From: Halomonas sp. | Lineage (GTDB): Bacteria; Pseudomonadota; Gammaproteobacteria; Pseudomonadales; Halomonadaceae | Direction: 5' to 3' | NCBI RefSeq assembly: GCF_017515565.1 | Contig: NZ_JAFWFN010000004.1 | Span: 62,001-126,000 of the forward strand | Length of the DNA: 64,000 nucleotides | Shown here: positions 35,579 to 44,831 of the stretch, piece by piece | Layout of the letters: each line of letters begins with the position of its first letter | Numbering within the stretch: position 1 is the stretch's first letter | Notes under the pieces: model-generated | Seen by the model: only the letters and a program-made list of their open reading frames with translations | Database searches by the model: none | What the model was told of the DNA's origin: nothing | Program-made: the position numbers and the translations under genes

Positions 35579-36124
35579 ATGACGCGTTTTGAAACTAGCC
35601 ATACAGACGACGCACATGTGGTGCTTGGTAAGCTAACCAGCCCTCACGGGATTAAAGGTTGGCTAAAGGTGTACTCCTATACCAGCCCCATGGACAGCAT
35701 TTTGCAATACCCCGAATGGTGGGTGCGCCAGGGTGAAACCCTGACGAAGATGGCCATTGTTCAGGGGCGTCGGCAAGGCAAAGGGTTAGTGGTTCAGCTT
35801 AAGGGCATTGATGACCGAACGGCGGCGGAAGCGCTGGCGCAAACGGATATTCTGATGCCAAAAGAGGCGCTACCGACGCTTGCCAGCGACGAGTATTACT
35901 GGCATGAGCTTGAAGGCTTAACGGTTTTTACTCTGTCAGGCGAACGGTTAGGGCAGGTCAGCTACCTGTTTGAAACCGGCGCCAATGATGTCATGGTGGT
36001 GCGTGGTGATAACGACGCGATCGACAAGCGCGAGCGTCTGTTACCTTTTTTGCCCGATGATGTGATTGTTGAAATCAGCCCGGAAAATGGCCGTATGGTT
36101 GTTAACTGGGATCCCGAGTTCTGA
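35579..36124 (+). CDS. rimM: Ribosome maturation factor RimM
   Basis: 181 residues from ATG 35579 ([31 protein letters not shown] in sections). GGAG at about 35565 supports this start over a GTG at 35552. The N-terminal RimM domain ([15 protein letters not shown]) and the C-terminal PRC-barrel ([43 protein letters not shown]) are both present. Binds S19 and assists 16S rRNA 3' domain processing. Confidence 0.96.
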   Translation: MTRFETSHTDDAHVVLGKLTSPHGIKGWLKVYSYTSPMDSILQYPEWWVRQGETLTKMAIVQGRRQGKGLVVQLKGIDDRTAAEALAQTDILMPKEALPTLASDEYYWHELEGLTVFTLSGERLGQVSYLFETGANDVMVVRGDNDAIDKRERLLPFLPDDVIVEISPENGRMVVNWDPEF

Positions 36125-36234
36125 AAATAGGTTTGAAAACAGCGTTGAATAAACCGACTTCGAATGAGCTTACGGCAACTGATTCATCAGCCCTTGCATC
36201 AAACAGTGAAGAAGAGACAGCGCAAGTGCCTGCA

Positions 36235-36996
36235 ATGTGGATCGGCGTGGTGTCGTTGTTTCCCGAGATGTTTGATGCTATTACCCAACAAGGCGTGGTA
36301 GGTCGAGCCGTAGAGAAGCAGCGGATTGCCCTGGAGTTTTGGAATCCACGCGATTATGCCACCGACCGCCACCGCAGCGTGGACGACCGCCCTTATGGCG
36401 GCGGCCCCGGAATGCTGATGAAGGTAGACACCCTGCGTGCTGCTATCTTCGATGCTCGCCAGCGAGCAGAACAGGCGACCGGCCAAACGCCAACCGTGAT
36501 TTACCTTTCGCCCCAAGGGCGCAAGCTGGATCAGCAGGGCGTGCAGTTGCTTGCTTCAGCAGGCCCTTTAGTGGTCGTTGCGGGCCGCTATGAAGGTATT
36601 GACGAGCGCGTGGTGGAGAGTGACATCGATGAAGAGTGGTCAATTGGCGACTATGTGCTAAGCGGTGGTGAACTGCCTGCCATGGTGCTAATTGACGCAG
36701 CGGCAAGGCTGGTACCCGGCGTGCTGGGCCACCAGGACTCCGCTATCGAAGACTCGTTTAATGACGGCTTGCTAGACTGCCCGCACTACACCCGTCCCGA
36801 AGTAATTGACGGGCGCCAAGTGCCCGATGTGCTGCTTAGCGGTAACCATGCAGCCATCAAACGGTGGCGGTTAAAGCAGTCTTTAGGCCGGACATGGCAG
36901 CGTCGTCCTGATTTGTTGGCAGGGCGAGAGCTTGATGCCGAGCAGCAGCGGCTTCTTGACGAGTTTATCGAGGAACACGCTCTGTCAGCTAAGTAG
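36235..36996 (+). CDS. trmD: tRNA (guanine-N1-)-methyltransferase TrmD
   Basis: 253 residues from ATG 36235 ([16 protein letters not shown]), the usual TrmD length. The knotted SPOUT fold is shown by [37 protein letters not shown] and [19 protein letters not shown]. Methylates G37 of tRNAs to prevent frameshifting. The frame stays open upstream to a TTG at 36133, which would add a 34-residue Ser/Thr/Glu-rich extension and close the gap to rimM; that start has only a weak AGG. The start is therefore uncertain by up to 34 residues. Confidence 0.94.
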   Translation: MWIGVVSLFPEMFDAITQQGVVGRAVEKQRIALEFWNPRDYATDRHRSVDDRPYGGGPGMLMKVDTLRAAIFDARQRAEQATGQTPTVIYLSPQGRKLDQQGVQLLASAGPLVVVAGRYEGIDERVVESDIDEEWSIGDYVLSGGELPAMVLIDAAARLVPGVLGHQDSAIEDSFNDGLLDCPHYTRPEVIDGRQVPDVLLSGNHAAIKRWRLKQSLGRTWQRRPDLLAGRELDAEQQRLLDEFIEEHALSAK

Positions 36997-37052
36997 GGCT
37001 TTGCATGCAGATGCATGGCAACTACCTAGATCAGAGCGGCGGTGCAGGACGT

Positions 37053-37082
37053 TAGCTTACGTACAACAGCTAGCCTACGTAC
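37053..37082 (+). repeat. Direct repeat in the trmD-rplS spacer
   Basis: TAGCTTACGTAC (37053-37064) and TAGCCTACGTAC (37071-37082) differ at one base and are 18 bp apart. A GC-rich hairpin (CGAAGC...GCTTCG near 37114) follows before rplS. The 194-bp spacer is long for an operon, so an rplS leader signal is possible; function unknown. Confidence 0.45.
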
Positions 37083-37190
37083 CTGCGTCACCCATAACGA
37101 CTCCCGCGAAGCTCGCTTCGAGCGCCGGGATCACGGTTTGCCCCTCCCACAACTGCGTGGCAAACCACTACGTTATTTAGGAGTATCAAG

Positions 37191-37547
37191 ATGAGCAGCA
37201 AGAACAAGGTGATCCAGGCGATCGAATCCGAGCAAATGACTAAAGAGATTCCGGCGTTTGCTCCGGGCGACACTATCGTCGTTCAGGTAAAAGTTAAGGA
37301 AGGCACCCGCGAGCGTCTGCAGGCGTTTGAAGGTGTGGTCATCGGTAAGCGTAACCGTGGCCTGAACTCCGCGTTCACCGTACGTAAAATTTCTCACGGT
37401 GTTGGCGTTGAGCGTACTTTCCAGACCTACAGCCCGCTGGTTGACTCTATTGAAGTCAAGCGTCGTGGTGACGTTCGTCAAGCCAAGCTGTACTACCTGC
37501 GCGAGCGCAGCGGCAAGTCAGCGCGTATCAAGGAAAAGCTGGCTTAA
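37191..37547 (+). CDS. rplS: 50S ribosomal protein L19
   Basis: 118 residues with the complete L19 pattern: [67 protein letters not shown] and [19 protein letters not shown]. Sits at the 30S-50S interface. TAGGAG precedes the ATG. Last gene of the rpsP operon, followed directly by a terminator. Confidence 0.98.
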   Translation: MSSKNKVIQAIESEQMTKEIPAFAPGDTIVVQVKVKEGTRERLQAFEGVVIGKRNRGLNSAFTVRKISHGVGVERTFQTYSPLVDSIEVKRRGDVRQAKLYYLRERSGKSARIKEKLA

Positions 37548-37587
37548 TCGCCACTTTTTCACGGGCGCTCTGCGCCCGGATACCAAG

Positions 37588-37619
37588 ACCCCGTCTCCGC
37601 TCTGCGGGACGGGGTTTTT
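37588..37619 (+). terminator. Rho-independent terminator of the rpsP-rplS operon
   Basis: ACCCCGTC (37588-37595) pairs with GACGGGGT (37608-37615), and the inner CCGC/GCGG extends the stem to a three-base loop. TTTTTG follows. A second GC hairpin (CGGGCGC/GCGCCCG) lies just upstream near 37563. Confidence 0.93.
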
Positions 37620-37653
37620 GTTTGGTGAGCCACTCCCTAGAGACTGTTAGCCT

Positions 37654-38535
37654 ATGAGCGTGATTGATGCTTTTCTGGATGCCCTGTGGCTTGAGCAAGG
37701 GGCAAGCGATCATACGCTAGCGGCCTATCGGCACGATTTGACTGCCTGGCAGCAACAGCTTGAAAAAGAACAGGAGACGCTGTTAACCCCTTCGCCACAA
37801 CGCTTTACAGAATGGCTTGAGCGTCGTCGCGAGCAGGGCTACCAGCTGCGCAGCAACGCACGGTTGCTCTCCTCATTGCGCAGTTTTTATCGCTGGGCGC
37901 GTCTCTATGGGCATATTGCTAGCGACCCGCTGGCTGAGGTCACGTTGCCGCCGGTGCGACCAAGCCTGCCCAATACCTTGGAAGAGAACGAGGTTGAGCG
38001 ACTGCTGCTAGCGCCGGATATCGAGACGCCGTTGGGTGTCCGCGACCGCACCATGCTTGAGCTGCTGTACGCCTGTGGGCTGCGCGTGTCAGAGCTTGTA
38101 GGATTGACCGGCGATGCGGTCAATTTACGCCAAGGGGTTGTACGGGTGCGGGGTAAAGGCGATAAGGACCGCCTAGTGCCCATGGGCGAAGAGGCCGCCG
38201 AGTGGTTGGCCCGCTATATGGAAACGACAAGGCCCATGCTTATGCAGGATCCCACGCGCCCGGCGCTATTTCCTGGTCGGGCGGACAAGGCCATGACCCG
38301 GCAAACGTTTTGGCACCGTATTAAAGCCCATGCCATCACCGCGGGTATTTCAAGGTCGCTGTCACCTCATACGCTGCGTCATGCGTTTGCGACACATTTA
38401 TTGAATCATGGGGCCAATTTGCGGGTCGTACAGCTGCTGCTAGGTCATAGTGACCTATCCACAACGCAAATTTACACGCACGTCGCCCAGGCCCGCCTGG
38501 AGCACCTGCATGCCGAACACCACCCACGAGGTTGA
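37654..38535 (+). CDS. xerD: Site-specific tyrosine recombinase XerD
   Basis: 293 residues. N-terminal SAM-like core-binding domain (LWLEQGASDHTLAAYRHDLTAWQ) and C-terminal catalytic domain with the R-K-H-R-H-Y set: Arg in CGLRVSELVGL, Lys in VRGKGDKDRLVPM, HTLRHAFATHLLNHGA, LGHSDLSTTQIYTH with the Tyr nucleophile. Resolves chromosome dimers at dif with XerC and FtsK. It is the first gene of the xerD-dsbC-(hom-thrC)-recJ block, so it is the housekeeping enzyme and not a phage integrase. Confidence 0.95.
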   Translation: MSVIDAFLDALWLEQGASDHTLAAYRHDLTAWQQQLEKEQETLLTPSPQRFTEWLERRREQGYQLRSNARLLSSLRSFYRWARLYGHIASDPLAEVTLPPVRPSLPNTLEENEVERLLLAPDIETPLGVRDRTMLELLYACGLRVSELVGLTGDAVNLRQGVVRVRGKGDKDRLVPMGEEAAEWLARYMETTRPMLMQDPTRPALFPGRADKAMTRQTFWHRIKAHAITAGISRSLSPHTLRHAFATHLLNHGANLRVVQLLLGHSDLSTTQIYTHVAQARLEHLHAEHHPRG

Positions 38536-38542
38536 AGAGATA

Positions 38543-39319
38543 ATGCGCCAACGTAAGACGCTCTTGTTAGGTAAAACCGCTGCTTTAACACTGCTTGCTC
38601 CTTGGGTCGCGGTAGCGGGTAGTTTGTTGCCAGCGCTTGCCAGCGCTGATGTAACGGCCGAGCGGTTAGCCGAAAACCTAAGCGTTAACGGTCAGTCGAT
38701 GCCGGTGAAACAGGTAAATGCGACGCCAATGGACGGGGTTTACCATGTGCGTTTAGAGAGTGGTGAGTCGTTCTACTCCAATGCGGATGGCAGCCACTTT
38801 TTGGTAGGGGACCTCTACCAAAATGGGGATAATGGTCTGGTCAATTTAACCGAGCAGTCGCGTAACCAGGAGCGCGCCGCCGCACTTGCTGCCGTGCCGG
38901 ACAGCGAGCGGGTGATTTTTCAGGGCATGGGTGCGCCAAAAGCGACGGTCGTGGTGTTTACCGATCCCTCTTGCCCTTACTGTGTGCGGCTACATGAGAC
39001 CATTCCAGAGCTTAACGAAGAAGGTATTGCCGTCCACTATATGGCGTTTCCCCGTGCAGGCATGGGTAGCGCGGCAGCAACATCGCTAGAGCAAGTGTGG
39101 TGCTCGGAAAATCCGAGTGAAGCGATGAATCAGGTAAAGCAGGGCCAGACGCCTTCAAGCTCGGCACGTTGCGATAATCCGGTTAGCGGCCAGTACGATC
39201 TAGGGGTAGCGCTAGGGGTGCAGGGCACGCCAGCGATTGTCTTGCCCGATGGGCAGTTGATTCCCGGGTTTGTGCCCCCCGAGCGGTTGGTTGCCATGTT
39301 AGGCTTGGAAGATGAATAA
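38543..39319 (+). CDS. dsbC: Thiol:disulfide interchange protein DsbC
   Basis: 258 residues from ATG 38543. A signal peptide (KTLLLGKTAALTLLAPWVAVA... cleaved around LASA-DV) sends it to the periplasm. The N-terminal dimerisation domain contains GVYHVRLESGESFYSNADGSHFLVGDLY. The thioredoxin domain has the active site FTDPSCPYCVRLHE (CPYC, against CGYC in E. coli) and the cis-Pro loop GVQGTPAIVL. Isomerises wrong disulfides, kept reduced by DsbD. An earlier GTG inside xerD is rejected because it would bury the signal peptide. Confidence 0.95.
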   Translation: MRQRKTLLLGKTAALTLLAPWVAVAGSLLPALASADVTAERLAENLSVNGQSMPVKQVNATPMDGVYHVRLESGESFYSNADGSHFLVGDLYQNGDNGLVNLTEQSRNQERAAALAAVPDSERVIFQGMGAPKATVVVFTDPSCPYCVRLHETIPELNEEGIAVHYMAFPRAGMGSAAATSLEQVWCSENPSEAMNQVKQGQTPSSSARCDNPVSGQYDLGVALGVQGTPAIVLPDGQLIPGFVPPERLVAMLGLEDE

Positions 39320-39405
39320 CGTCACATAGAGTGACGAACGATAACGCTGAGACACTGATCGACATAGCGGCACTCGCGGGTGCCCATCACGAAAGGGGAA
39401 GTATT

Positions 39406-40722
39406 TTGAAACCGGTAAGAGTAGGCATTTGTGGGTTAGGTACAGTCGGTGGCGGTACGTTTAACGTATTAACGCGTAATGCGGACGATATTAGCCGCCG
39501 TGCGGGCCGTCCGATTGTCATTGAGCAGGTTGCCCACCGCAGCGTTCATCCCGACTGCGATATTACCGGCATTAATGCCACCTCGGACGTATTCGAGGTG
39601 GCCAATAACCCTAACGTGGACGTATTAGTAGAGCTGATTGGCGGCTATGACATCGCGCGTGAGCTGGTGCTAACGGCTATTGCCAACGGTAAGCACGTAG
39701 TCACTGCTAACAAAGCGCTGATCGCCGTTCATGGCAACGAAATTTTCCGCGCCGCCCATGAAAAAGGCGTAATTGTCGCGTTTGAAGCCGCCGTGGCGGG
39801 CGGTATTCCGGTCATCAAATCCCTGCGTGAAGGCCTCGGCGCTAACCGCATTGAGTGGGTGGCGGGCATTATCAACGGCACCGGTAACTACATTCTTACC
39901 CACATGCGCGATGAAGGCCGGGCCTTTGAAGACGTGCTGGCCGAAGCGCAGGCGCTGGGTTATGCCGAATCCGACCCCACCTTTGATGTGGAAGGTATCG
40001 ATGCGGCGCACAAGCTAACGATATTGGCCTCGATTGCCTACGGCGTACCGCTGCAGTTTGAAAAAGCCTTTACCGAAGGCATTTCGCGGATTACCGCTGA
40101 GGACGTTGAGCAGGCTGATAACCTGGGCTACGTGATTAAGCATTTGGGTATTTCCAAGCGCACCGACCAAGGGCTTGAGCTGCGGGTTCACCCGACGCTG
40201 ATTCCTAAAGAGCGCCTGCTGGCCAATGTACACGGCGTGAAAAACGCCATTGCGGTCATGGGTGATGCCGTCGGCCCAACGCTTTACTACGGCGCCGGTG
40301 CTGGCGCAGAGCCGACCGCGTCTGCCGTGGTCGCCGACCTGCTCGACGTTGCCCGCGATATCACCACGGACCACCACTATCGTGTGCCTTACCTGGCGTT
40401 TAGCGGCATTGATGAAGATGTTAGCCAGCTGCCCATAATGCCGATGGAAGATATTATCACGGCGTACTATCTGCGCCTGCTGGCGGTAGATCGCCCCGGT
40501 GTGCTGGCGCGGGTGGCAACAATTCTTGCTGAGCAGGGCATCTCTATTGAAGCGCTGATCCAGAAAGAGGCCACCGAAGGCGAGCTGGTGCCGATTATTC
40601 TGCTAACCCACCGCACCAAAGAGAAGCAGATGAACGAAGCAATCCGTGAGATCGAATCCATGGCGGACATTGCTGGCCCCTTGACCCGCATTCGCGTTGA
40701 AAGCCTGGACGAAGGAGAGTAA
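39406..40722 (+). CDS. hom: Homoserine dehydrogenase
   Basis: 438 residues from a TTG start at 39406 (reading KPVRVGICGLGTVGGGTFNV after Met). AAGGGGAAG is six bases upstream, and homologues begin at this strand, so the upstream GTG at 39331 is unlikely. NAD(P)-binding GLGTVGGG, NGTGNYILTHM, EGIDAAHKLTILASIAYG and a C-terminal ACT domain (YYLRLLAVDRPGVLARVATILAEQGISIEALIQKE in sections) for threonine feedback. Reduces aspartate semialdehyde to homoserine; coupled with thrC 4 bp downstream. Confidence 0.96.
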   Translation: MKPVRVGICGLGTVGGGTFNVLTRNADDISRRAGRPIVIEQVAHRSVHPDCDITGINATSDVFEVANNPNVDVLVELIGGYDIARELVLTAIANGKHVVTANKALIAVHGNEIFRAAHEKGVIVAFEAAVAGGIPVIKSLREGLGANRIEWVAGIINGTGNYILTHMRDEGRAFEDVLAEAQALGYAESDPTFDVEGIDAAHKLTILASIAYGVPLQFEKAFTEGISRITAEDVEQADNLGYVIKHLGISKRTDQGLELRVHPTLIPKERLLANVHGVKNAIAVMGDAVGPTLYYGAGAGAEPTASAVVADLLDVARDITTDHHYRVPYLAFSGIDEDVSQLPIMPMEDIITAYYLRLLAVDRPGVLARVATILAEQGISIEALIQKEATEGELVPIILLTHRTKEKQMNEAIREIESMADIAGPLTRIRVESLDEGE

Positions 40723-40726
40723 CCCC

Positions 40727-42115
40727 ATGCGTTATATCAGCACGCGGGGCCAAGCGCCCGCGCTCTCCTTTGAAGAGGTGGTATTAACCGGCATGGCCAG
40801 CGACGGCGGGCTTTACGTGCCGGAAACGCTGCCCCAGTTCTCGAAAGAGGAGCTGGCCAGCATGGCCGGTCTCTCTTATGCAGAGATTGCGTTTCGGGTC
40901 ATGAAGCCGTTTGTAAATGGCGAAATTGACGACGATACTTTCCGCCGCTTGGTGACCGAAGCTTACGCGACGTTCAACCACGACGCCGTGGTGCCGTTAA
41001 AGCAGCTGGATGCTAACCACTTTTTGCTAGAGCAGTTCCACGGCCCGACGTTAGCGTTTAAGGATGTTGCGCTGCAGCTACTTGGGCGTCTGCTGGATCA
41101 CTTCCCGAAAAAGCGCAACGAGCGCGCGGTGATTATGGGCGCGACGTCCGGAGATACCGGATCAGCGGCGATTGAAGGGTGTCGCCACTGCGATAACCTG
41201 GATATTTTTATTCTTCACCCGCACAACCGCGTCTCGGAAGTGCAGCGCCGCCAGATGACCTCGGTGCTGGCTAATAACGTGTTTAACATCGCCATTGAAG
41301 GTAACTTCGACGACGCTCAGGCAATGGTGAAGGCAAGTTTTGCCAACCAAGACTTCCTGAATGGCACGCGTCTTGTCGCGGTAAACTCGATCAACTGGGC
41401 GCGCATTATGGCGCAGATCGTCTACTACGTAGCCGCTGGCGTTGCGTTGGGTGCTCCCCAGCGGGAAGTGAGCTTCTGCGTTCCGTCGGCCAACTTCGGT
41501 AACGTCTTTGCTGGCTACATGGCGTTTAAGATGGGCCTTCCGGTTAAGCAGTTTATTATTGCCACTAACGCCAACGACATCCTGCACCGCACCCTGGCGG
41601 CGAACGATTTCTCCAAGAAGGAGCTGGCAGCGACCCTGGCGCCTTCGATGGATATCGTTGTCTCGTCGAACTTTGAGCGGCTGCTATTTGACGCCTACGA
41701 CCGCGATGGCTTAGTGGTAGCCGCGCTGCTAGAGCGCTTCCAGCAAGAGCCCACGGCCCTTGCCGATGCGCCGCTGGCTAAACTGCGCGAAAAGTTTGCT
41801 AGCCATAGCGTTGACGATGCAACCATTCTGGAAGTCATTCGCGAAGCCCACCACCGTACCGGGGAGATTCTTGACCCGCATACGGCCACCGGCTATCGCG
41901 CCGCCGAGCGCGCGCGGGCTGATACCACGACGCCTGTGATTACGTTAGCCACCGCGCATCCGGCAAAATTTGCTGAAGCCGTTGTTAAAGCAGGCTTTCA
42001 GGGCGTGCCGCTGCCCACCCATATGAATGACCTGCTGGAGCGTGAAGAGCGCTACACCGTGCTGCCTGCTGAGCTGGGTGCGGTTCAGCAGTTTGTCGCT
42101 GACAACCGGCGCTGA
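40727..42115 (+). CDS. thrC: Threonine synthase
   Basis: 462 residues from ATG 40727 with GGAG 10 nt upstream. N-terminal MRYISTRGQAPALSFEEVVLTGMASDGGLYVP, the PLP lysine in FHGPTLAFKDVALQ, the phosphate-binding MGATSGDTGSAAIEG and FCVPSANFGNVFAGYMAF are diagnostic of the longer fungal/proteobacterial class. Converts O-phosphohomoserine to threonine. Follows hom in one transcription unit; recJ starts 7 bp after it. Confidence 0.97.
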   Translation: MRYISTRGQAPALSFEEVVLTGMASDGGLYVPETLPQFSKEELASMAGLSYAEIAFRVMKPFVNGEIDDDTFRRLVTEAYATFNHDAVVPLKQLDANHFLLEQFHGPTLAFKDVALQLLGRLLDHFPKKRNERAVIMGATSGDTGSAAIEGCRHCDNLDIFILHPHNRVSEVQRRQMTSVLANNVFNIAIEGNFDDAQAMVKASFANQDFLNGTRLVAVNSINWARIMAQIVYYVAAGVALGAPQREVSFCVPSANFGNVFAGYMAFKMGLPVKQFIIATNANDILHRTLAANDFSKKELAATLAPSMDIVVSSNFERLLFDAYDRDGLVVAALLERFQQEPTALADAPLAKLREKFASHSVDDATILEVIREAHHRTGEILDPHTATGYRAAERARADTTTPVITLATAHPAKFAEAVVKAGFQGVPLPTHMNDLLEREERYTVLPAELGAVQQFVADNRR

Positions 42116-42121
42116 GGCGTC

Positions 42122-43918
42122 ATGGCTGACGAGTCAACGCAAACCCAGAATGCGAGCCAACCACGCTTAGAGCCTCGTCCAGTGGACGAGGCTGTCTATG
42201 TGCGTGCCCAGGCGGAAGGCTTAAGCGAGCTACAAGCGCGTCTTCTTGCCTCTCGGCTGCCAGGCTACGCGGGCGAACTTGCCCCGCTGGTATCGCCCAG
42301 CCTGCGCTATTTGGCACATCCAGAAAAGCTAACCGACGGCCGCCGTGCCGCTGAGCGTATCGCTCAGGCGGTGGCCGAAGGGGAGACCATCGGCATTCTC
42401 ACTGACTACGATGTGGATGGCATTACCTCCCACGTGGTGATTCGGCGCACCTTGGTAGAGCTTTTTGGCGTACCCGAATACAAATTACATAGCTTAATAG
42501 GCCACCGTATTCACGATGGCTATGGCATCAGCCTGCCGCTGGTTGAGCGGACACTTAGCCTAAAACCTAGGCCCACAGTGGTGATCACCGCCGACTGCGG
42601 CAGCTCTGACGAACCCCGTATTGCCCGCTTAAAAGCGGCCGGTATTGATGTGGTGGTCAGCGACCACCACGCGCTGCCGCTGGAAGGGCCACCGCCTTCC
42701 GCCTACGCCTGTGTTAATCCCACCCGCCTTGACTGCGACTACCCGGATAAAACCATCGCCGGGTGCATGGTGGCGTGGCTTCTGATGTCGCTTGCCCGCG
42801 GCGTGCTAATTGAGTGGGGAGCGCTGCCGGACGCGACGCCGAAGCTGTCACCGTGGCTCTCTTACGTCGCGCTGGGCACCGTGGCGGACTGCGTTTCCCT
42901 GGGAGGCAGCCCCGCTAACCGGGCCGTGGTTAGCCACGGCTTAACGCTGATCAATCGCATGGATGCTGCCTGTTGGCGAGCCATGGCGGCGCGCCTAGGC
43001 GCCGATAGCGTCCCCTTTAACGCAGAAACCTTAGCCTTCCAAATGGGGCCAAGAATTAACGCTCGCTCGCGGCTGGATGACCCCTACGCGGCGCTGCACT
43101 TTATGCTGGCAGAGACTGACAGCGTGGCAAATCGCCAGCTAGAAGTACTCGACCAGGATAACCAGTCCCGCAAGGCGATTGAGGCGGACATGGCGGAAGA
43201 GGCGCGCACCTTGGCTGCCCCAGCTCTGGATGCTAACGAGCCTGCGGTGGTGGTGTTGCTGGAGGATGGGCACCCTGGCGTGCAGGGCATCGTCGCTTCA
43301 CGGTTAGTGCAGGCCTATGGCCGCCCCGCGCTGGTGCTTACTCCCGCGGCGGCGCCCAATATGTTGACCGGCTCTGGCCGTTCGATCGATGGCCTACACC
43401 TGCGGGATGCCCTGCAACGCACCTTTGAGTTGGCTCCTGAGGCGCTTCCGCGTTTTGGTGGTCACAGTGGGGCGGCAGGCGTGGGAGTGCCCAGGGAGCA
43501 GCTAGCCGCCTTTAAAGCAGCGTTTTTACAGGCGGTTGGCGAGCAGTTGGGCGATACGCCGCTTTATCCACGGCTCTGGACCGACGGTGAGCTTTCTACA
43601 GCCCAGCTATCGCTGGTAACGCTTAGCGAGATCGATGCCCTTGGCCCTTACGGCCGAGAGTTCGACCCGCCGCTGTTTGAAGGGCGCTTTATTGTTGAAG
43701 CGCTACGCCCGGTGGGGGCCGAGGGGTCACACCTAATGCTGGAGCTTTCCATGGGTGCGGTAACCAGCAAAGCGATCTGGTTTCGAGCGCTAACGCCAGG
43801 TGAACTACCTTCGTTTAGCGTGGGCGATACGCTGCACTGTGCCTATAAGCTCAACCGCAACCGCTGGCGTGGGCGTGAAACACTGCAGTTGATGGTGGAG
43901 CACGCTAGCCCGATTTAG
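42122..43918 (+). CDS. recJ: Single-stranded-DNA-specific exonuclease RecJ
   Basis: 598 residues. DHH phosphoesterase motifs: ILTDYDVDGITSHVVI, VITADCGSSDEP, VVSDHHALP and the DHHA1 region (VVVLLEDGHPGVQGIVASRLVQAYGRPALVL, GSGRSIDGLHLRDAL, FGGHSGAAGVGV). Degrades ssDNA 5' to 3' in the RecF pathway and mismatch repair. The sequence DYDVDG is the DYDADG-type metal-binding site. The start ATG is 7 bp after thrC. No terminator is evident downstream. Confidence 0.95.
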   Translation: MADESTQTQNASQPRLEPRPVDEAVYVRAQAEGLSELQARLLASRLPGYAGELAPLVSPSLRYLAHPEKLTDGRRAAERIAQAVAEGETIGILTDYDVDGITSHVVIRRTLVELFGVPEYKLHSLIGHRIHDGYGISLPLVERTLSLKPRPTVVITADCGSSDEPRIARLKAAGIDVVVSDHHALPLEGPPPSAYACVNPTRLDCDYPDKTIAGCMVAWLLMSLARGVLIEWGALPDATPKLSPWLSYVALGTVADCVSLGGSPANRAVVSHGLTLINRMDAACWRAMAARLGADSVPFNAETLAFQMGPRINARSRLDDPYAALHFMLAETDSVANRQLEVLDQDNQSRKAIEADMAEEARTLAAPALDANEPAVVVLLEDGHPGVQGIVASRLVQAYGRPALVLTPAAAPNMLTGSGRSIDGLHLRDALQRTFELAPEALPRFGGHSGAAGVGVPREQLAAFKAAFLQAVGEQLGDTPLYPRLWTDGELSTAQLSLVTLSEIDALGPYGREFDPPLFEGRFIVEALRPVGAEGSHLMLELSMGAVTSKAIWFRALTPGELPSFSVGDTLHCAYKLNRNRWRGRETLQLMVEHASPI

Positions 43919-43943
43919 TGCTCTCCGCTATCCTCGCGCCCTT

Positions 43944-43959
43944 GGCCATTTAAATGGCC
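43944..43959. repeat. 16-bp perfect palindrome upstream of the YitT gene
   Basis: GGCCATTTAAATGGCC is an exact palindrome between recJ and the YitT gene, 30-45 bp upstream of the latter's start. It could be an operator overlapping a promoter; I do not recognise the regulator. Confidence 0.5.
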
Positions 43960-43988
43960 GCTCGAATATTCCCAGAAAGGACGCGTGT

Positions 43989-44606
43989 ATGCGTATGGAA
44001 GACTTTCCTAAAGACCCTCATAAGCCTTATGAGGATGTGATGGCGATGCTGCTCGGCACATTTTTTGTTGCCCTTGGCGTGGCATTTTACACCCAGGCGG
44101 TACTCATCACCGGCAGCACAGCAGGTTTGGCGCTGCTGTTGAACTATGTAACCGGGTGGGGGTTTGGGGTCTGGTTTTTTGCGATTAATCTGCCGTTCTA
44201 CTATCTGGCGGTGAAACGTATGGGGTGGAGCTTTACGCTGCGCACCTTTTTAGCGATTGGCTTGGTGTCGCTATTTTCCGAGCTAACCCAGGGCTGGGTG
44301 CAGTTTGCCAGCGTGCCTTCACTCTACGCAGCACTGATGGGTGGGGCGCTAATGGGGATTGGCATGCTAATGCTGTTTCGCCACCGCACCAGCCTGGGTG
44401 GGATTAATATTCTGGCGCTCTACCTGCAGGAAAAGCACGGCCTGCGGGCAGGCTACGTGCAGCTGGGTATTGATGGGTTGATTCTGCTGCTGGCGCTTAC
44501 CCAGCTACCGCTAGACCGGGTGGGCTACTCGGTGCTGGGTGCGCTTACGTTGAATTTAATTATTGCCCTGAATCATAAACCTGGGCGCTATATTGGGGTT
44601 AGCTAA
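43989..44606 (+). CDS. YitT family membrane protein
   Basis: 205 residues with about five to six hydrophobic segments. MLLGTFFVALGVAFYTQAVLITGSTAGLALLLNYVTGWGFG (in sections) and FRHRTSLGGINILALYLQEK are characteristic of the YitT/DUF161 family (PF02588). It lacks the soluble C-terminal DUF2179 domain of Bacillus YitT, as many proteobacterial members do. Substrate unknown. AGAAAGGA precedes the ATG. Confidence 0.85.
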   Translation: MRMEDFPKDPHKPYEDVMAMLLGTFFVALGVAFYTQAVLITGSTAGLALLLNYVTGWGFGVWFFAINLPFYYLAVKRMGWSFTLRTFLAIGLVSLFSELTQGWVQFASVPSLYAALMGGALMGIGMLMLFRHRTSLGGINILALYLQEKHGLRAGYVQLGIDGLILLLALTQLPLDRVGYSVLGALTLNLIIALNHKPGRYIGVS

Positions 44607-44831
44607 ACGGCCTAATCAAGGTAGGTAATCTGGAATTTCAGAGTAAAGGCGGGTACGGAAGCGCTACAGCGCCGAGTATCTGCGGCGAAGCACCTCCAGG
44701 CTATTTGTGACGGTCACTCAAAACGCCCCGCGTATGTTGTATGGCCGATGCCTATATCGAACATACACGGCTGGTAAGGGAGGCCTTAAAAGCGTCTTCC
44801 AGGAATGCCTATATCAAGCAGGGCGCGGATA
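44607..44831. other. 225-bp upstream region of the P450 gene
   Basis: Contains the inverted repeat at 44728-44770 and an 11-bp direct repeat ATGCCTATATC at 44748-44758 and 44805-44815. The second copy contains the earlier of two possible P450 start codons. No terminator of the YitT gene is evident. Confidence 0.5.
44728..44770. promoter_or_regulatory. Inverted repeat, possible operator of the P450-acyltransferase operon
   Basis: CCGCGTATGTT (44728-44738) and AACATACACGG (44760-44770) are inverted copies matching at 10 of 11 positions with 21 bp between them. Position about 60-100 bp upstream of the P450 start suggests a regulator site; no candidate regulator is adjacent. Confidence 0.45.
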
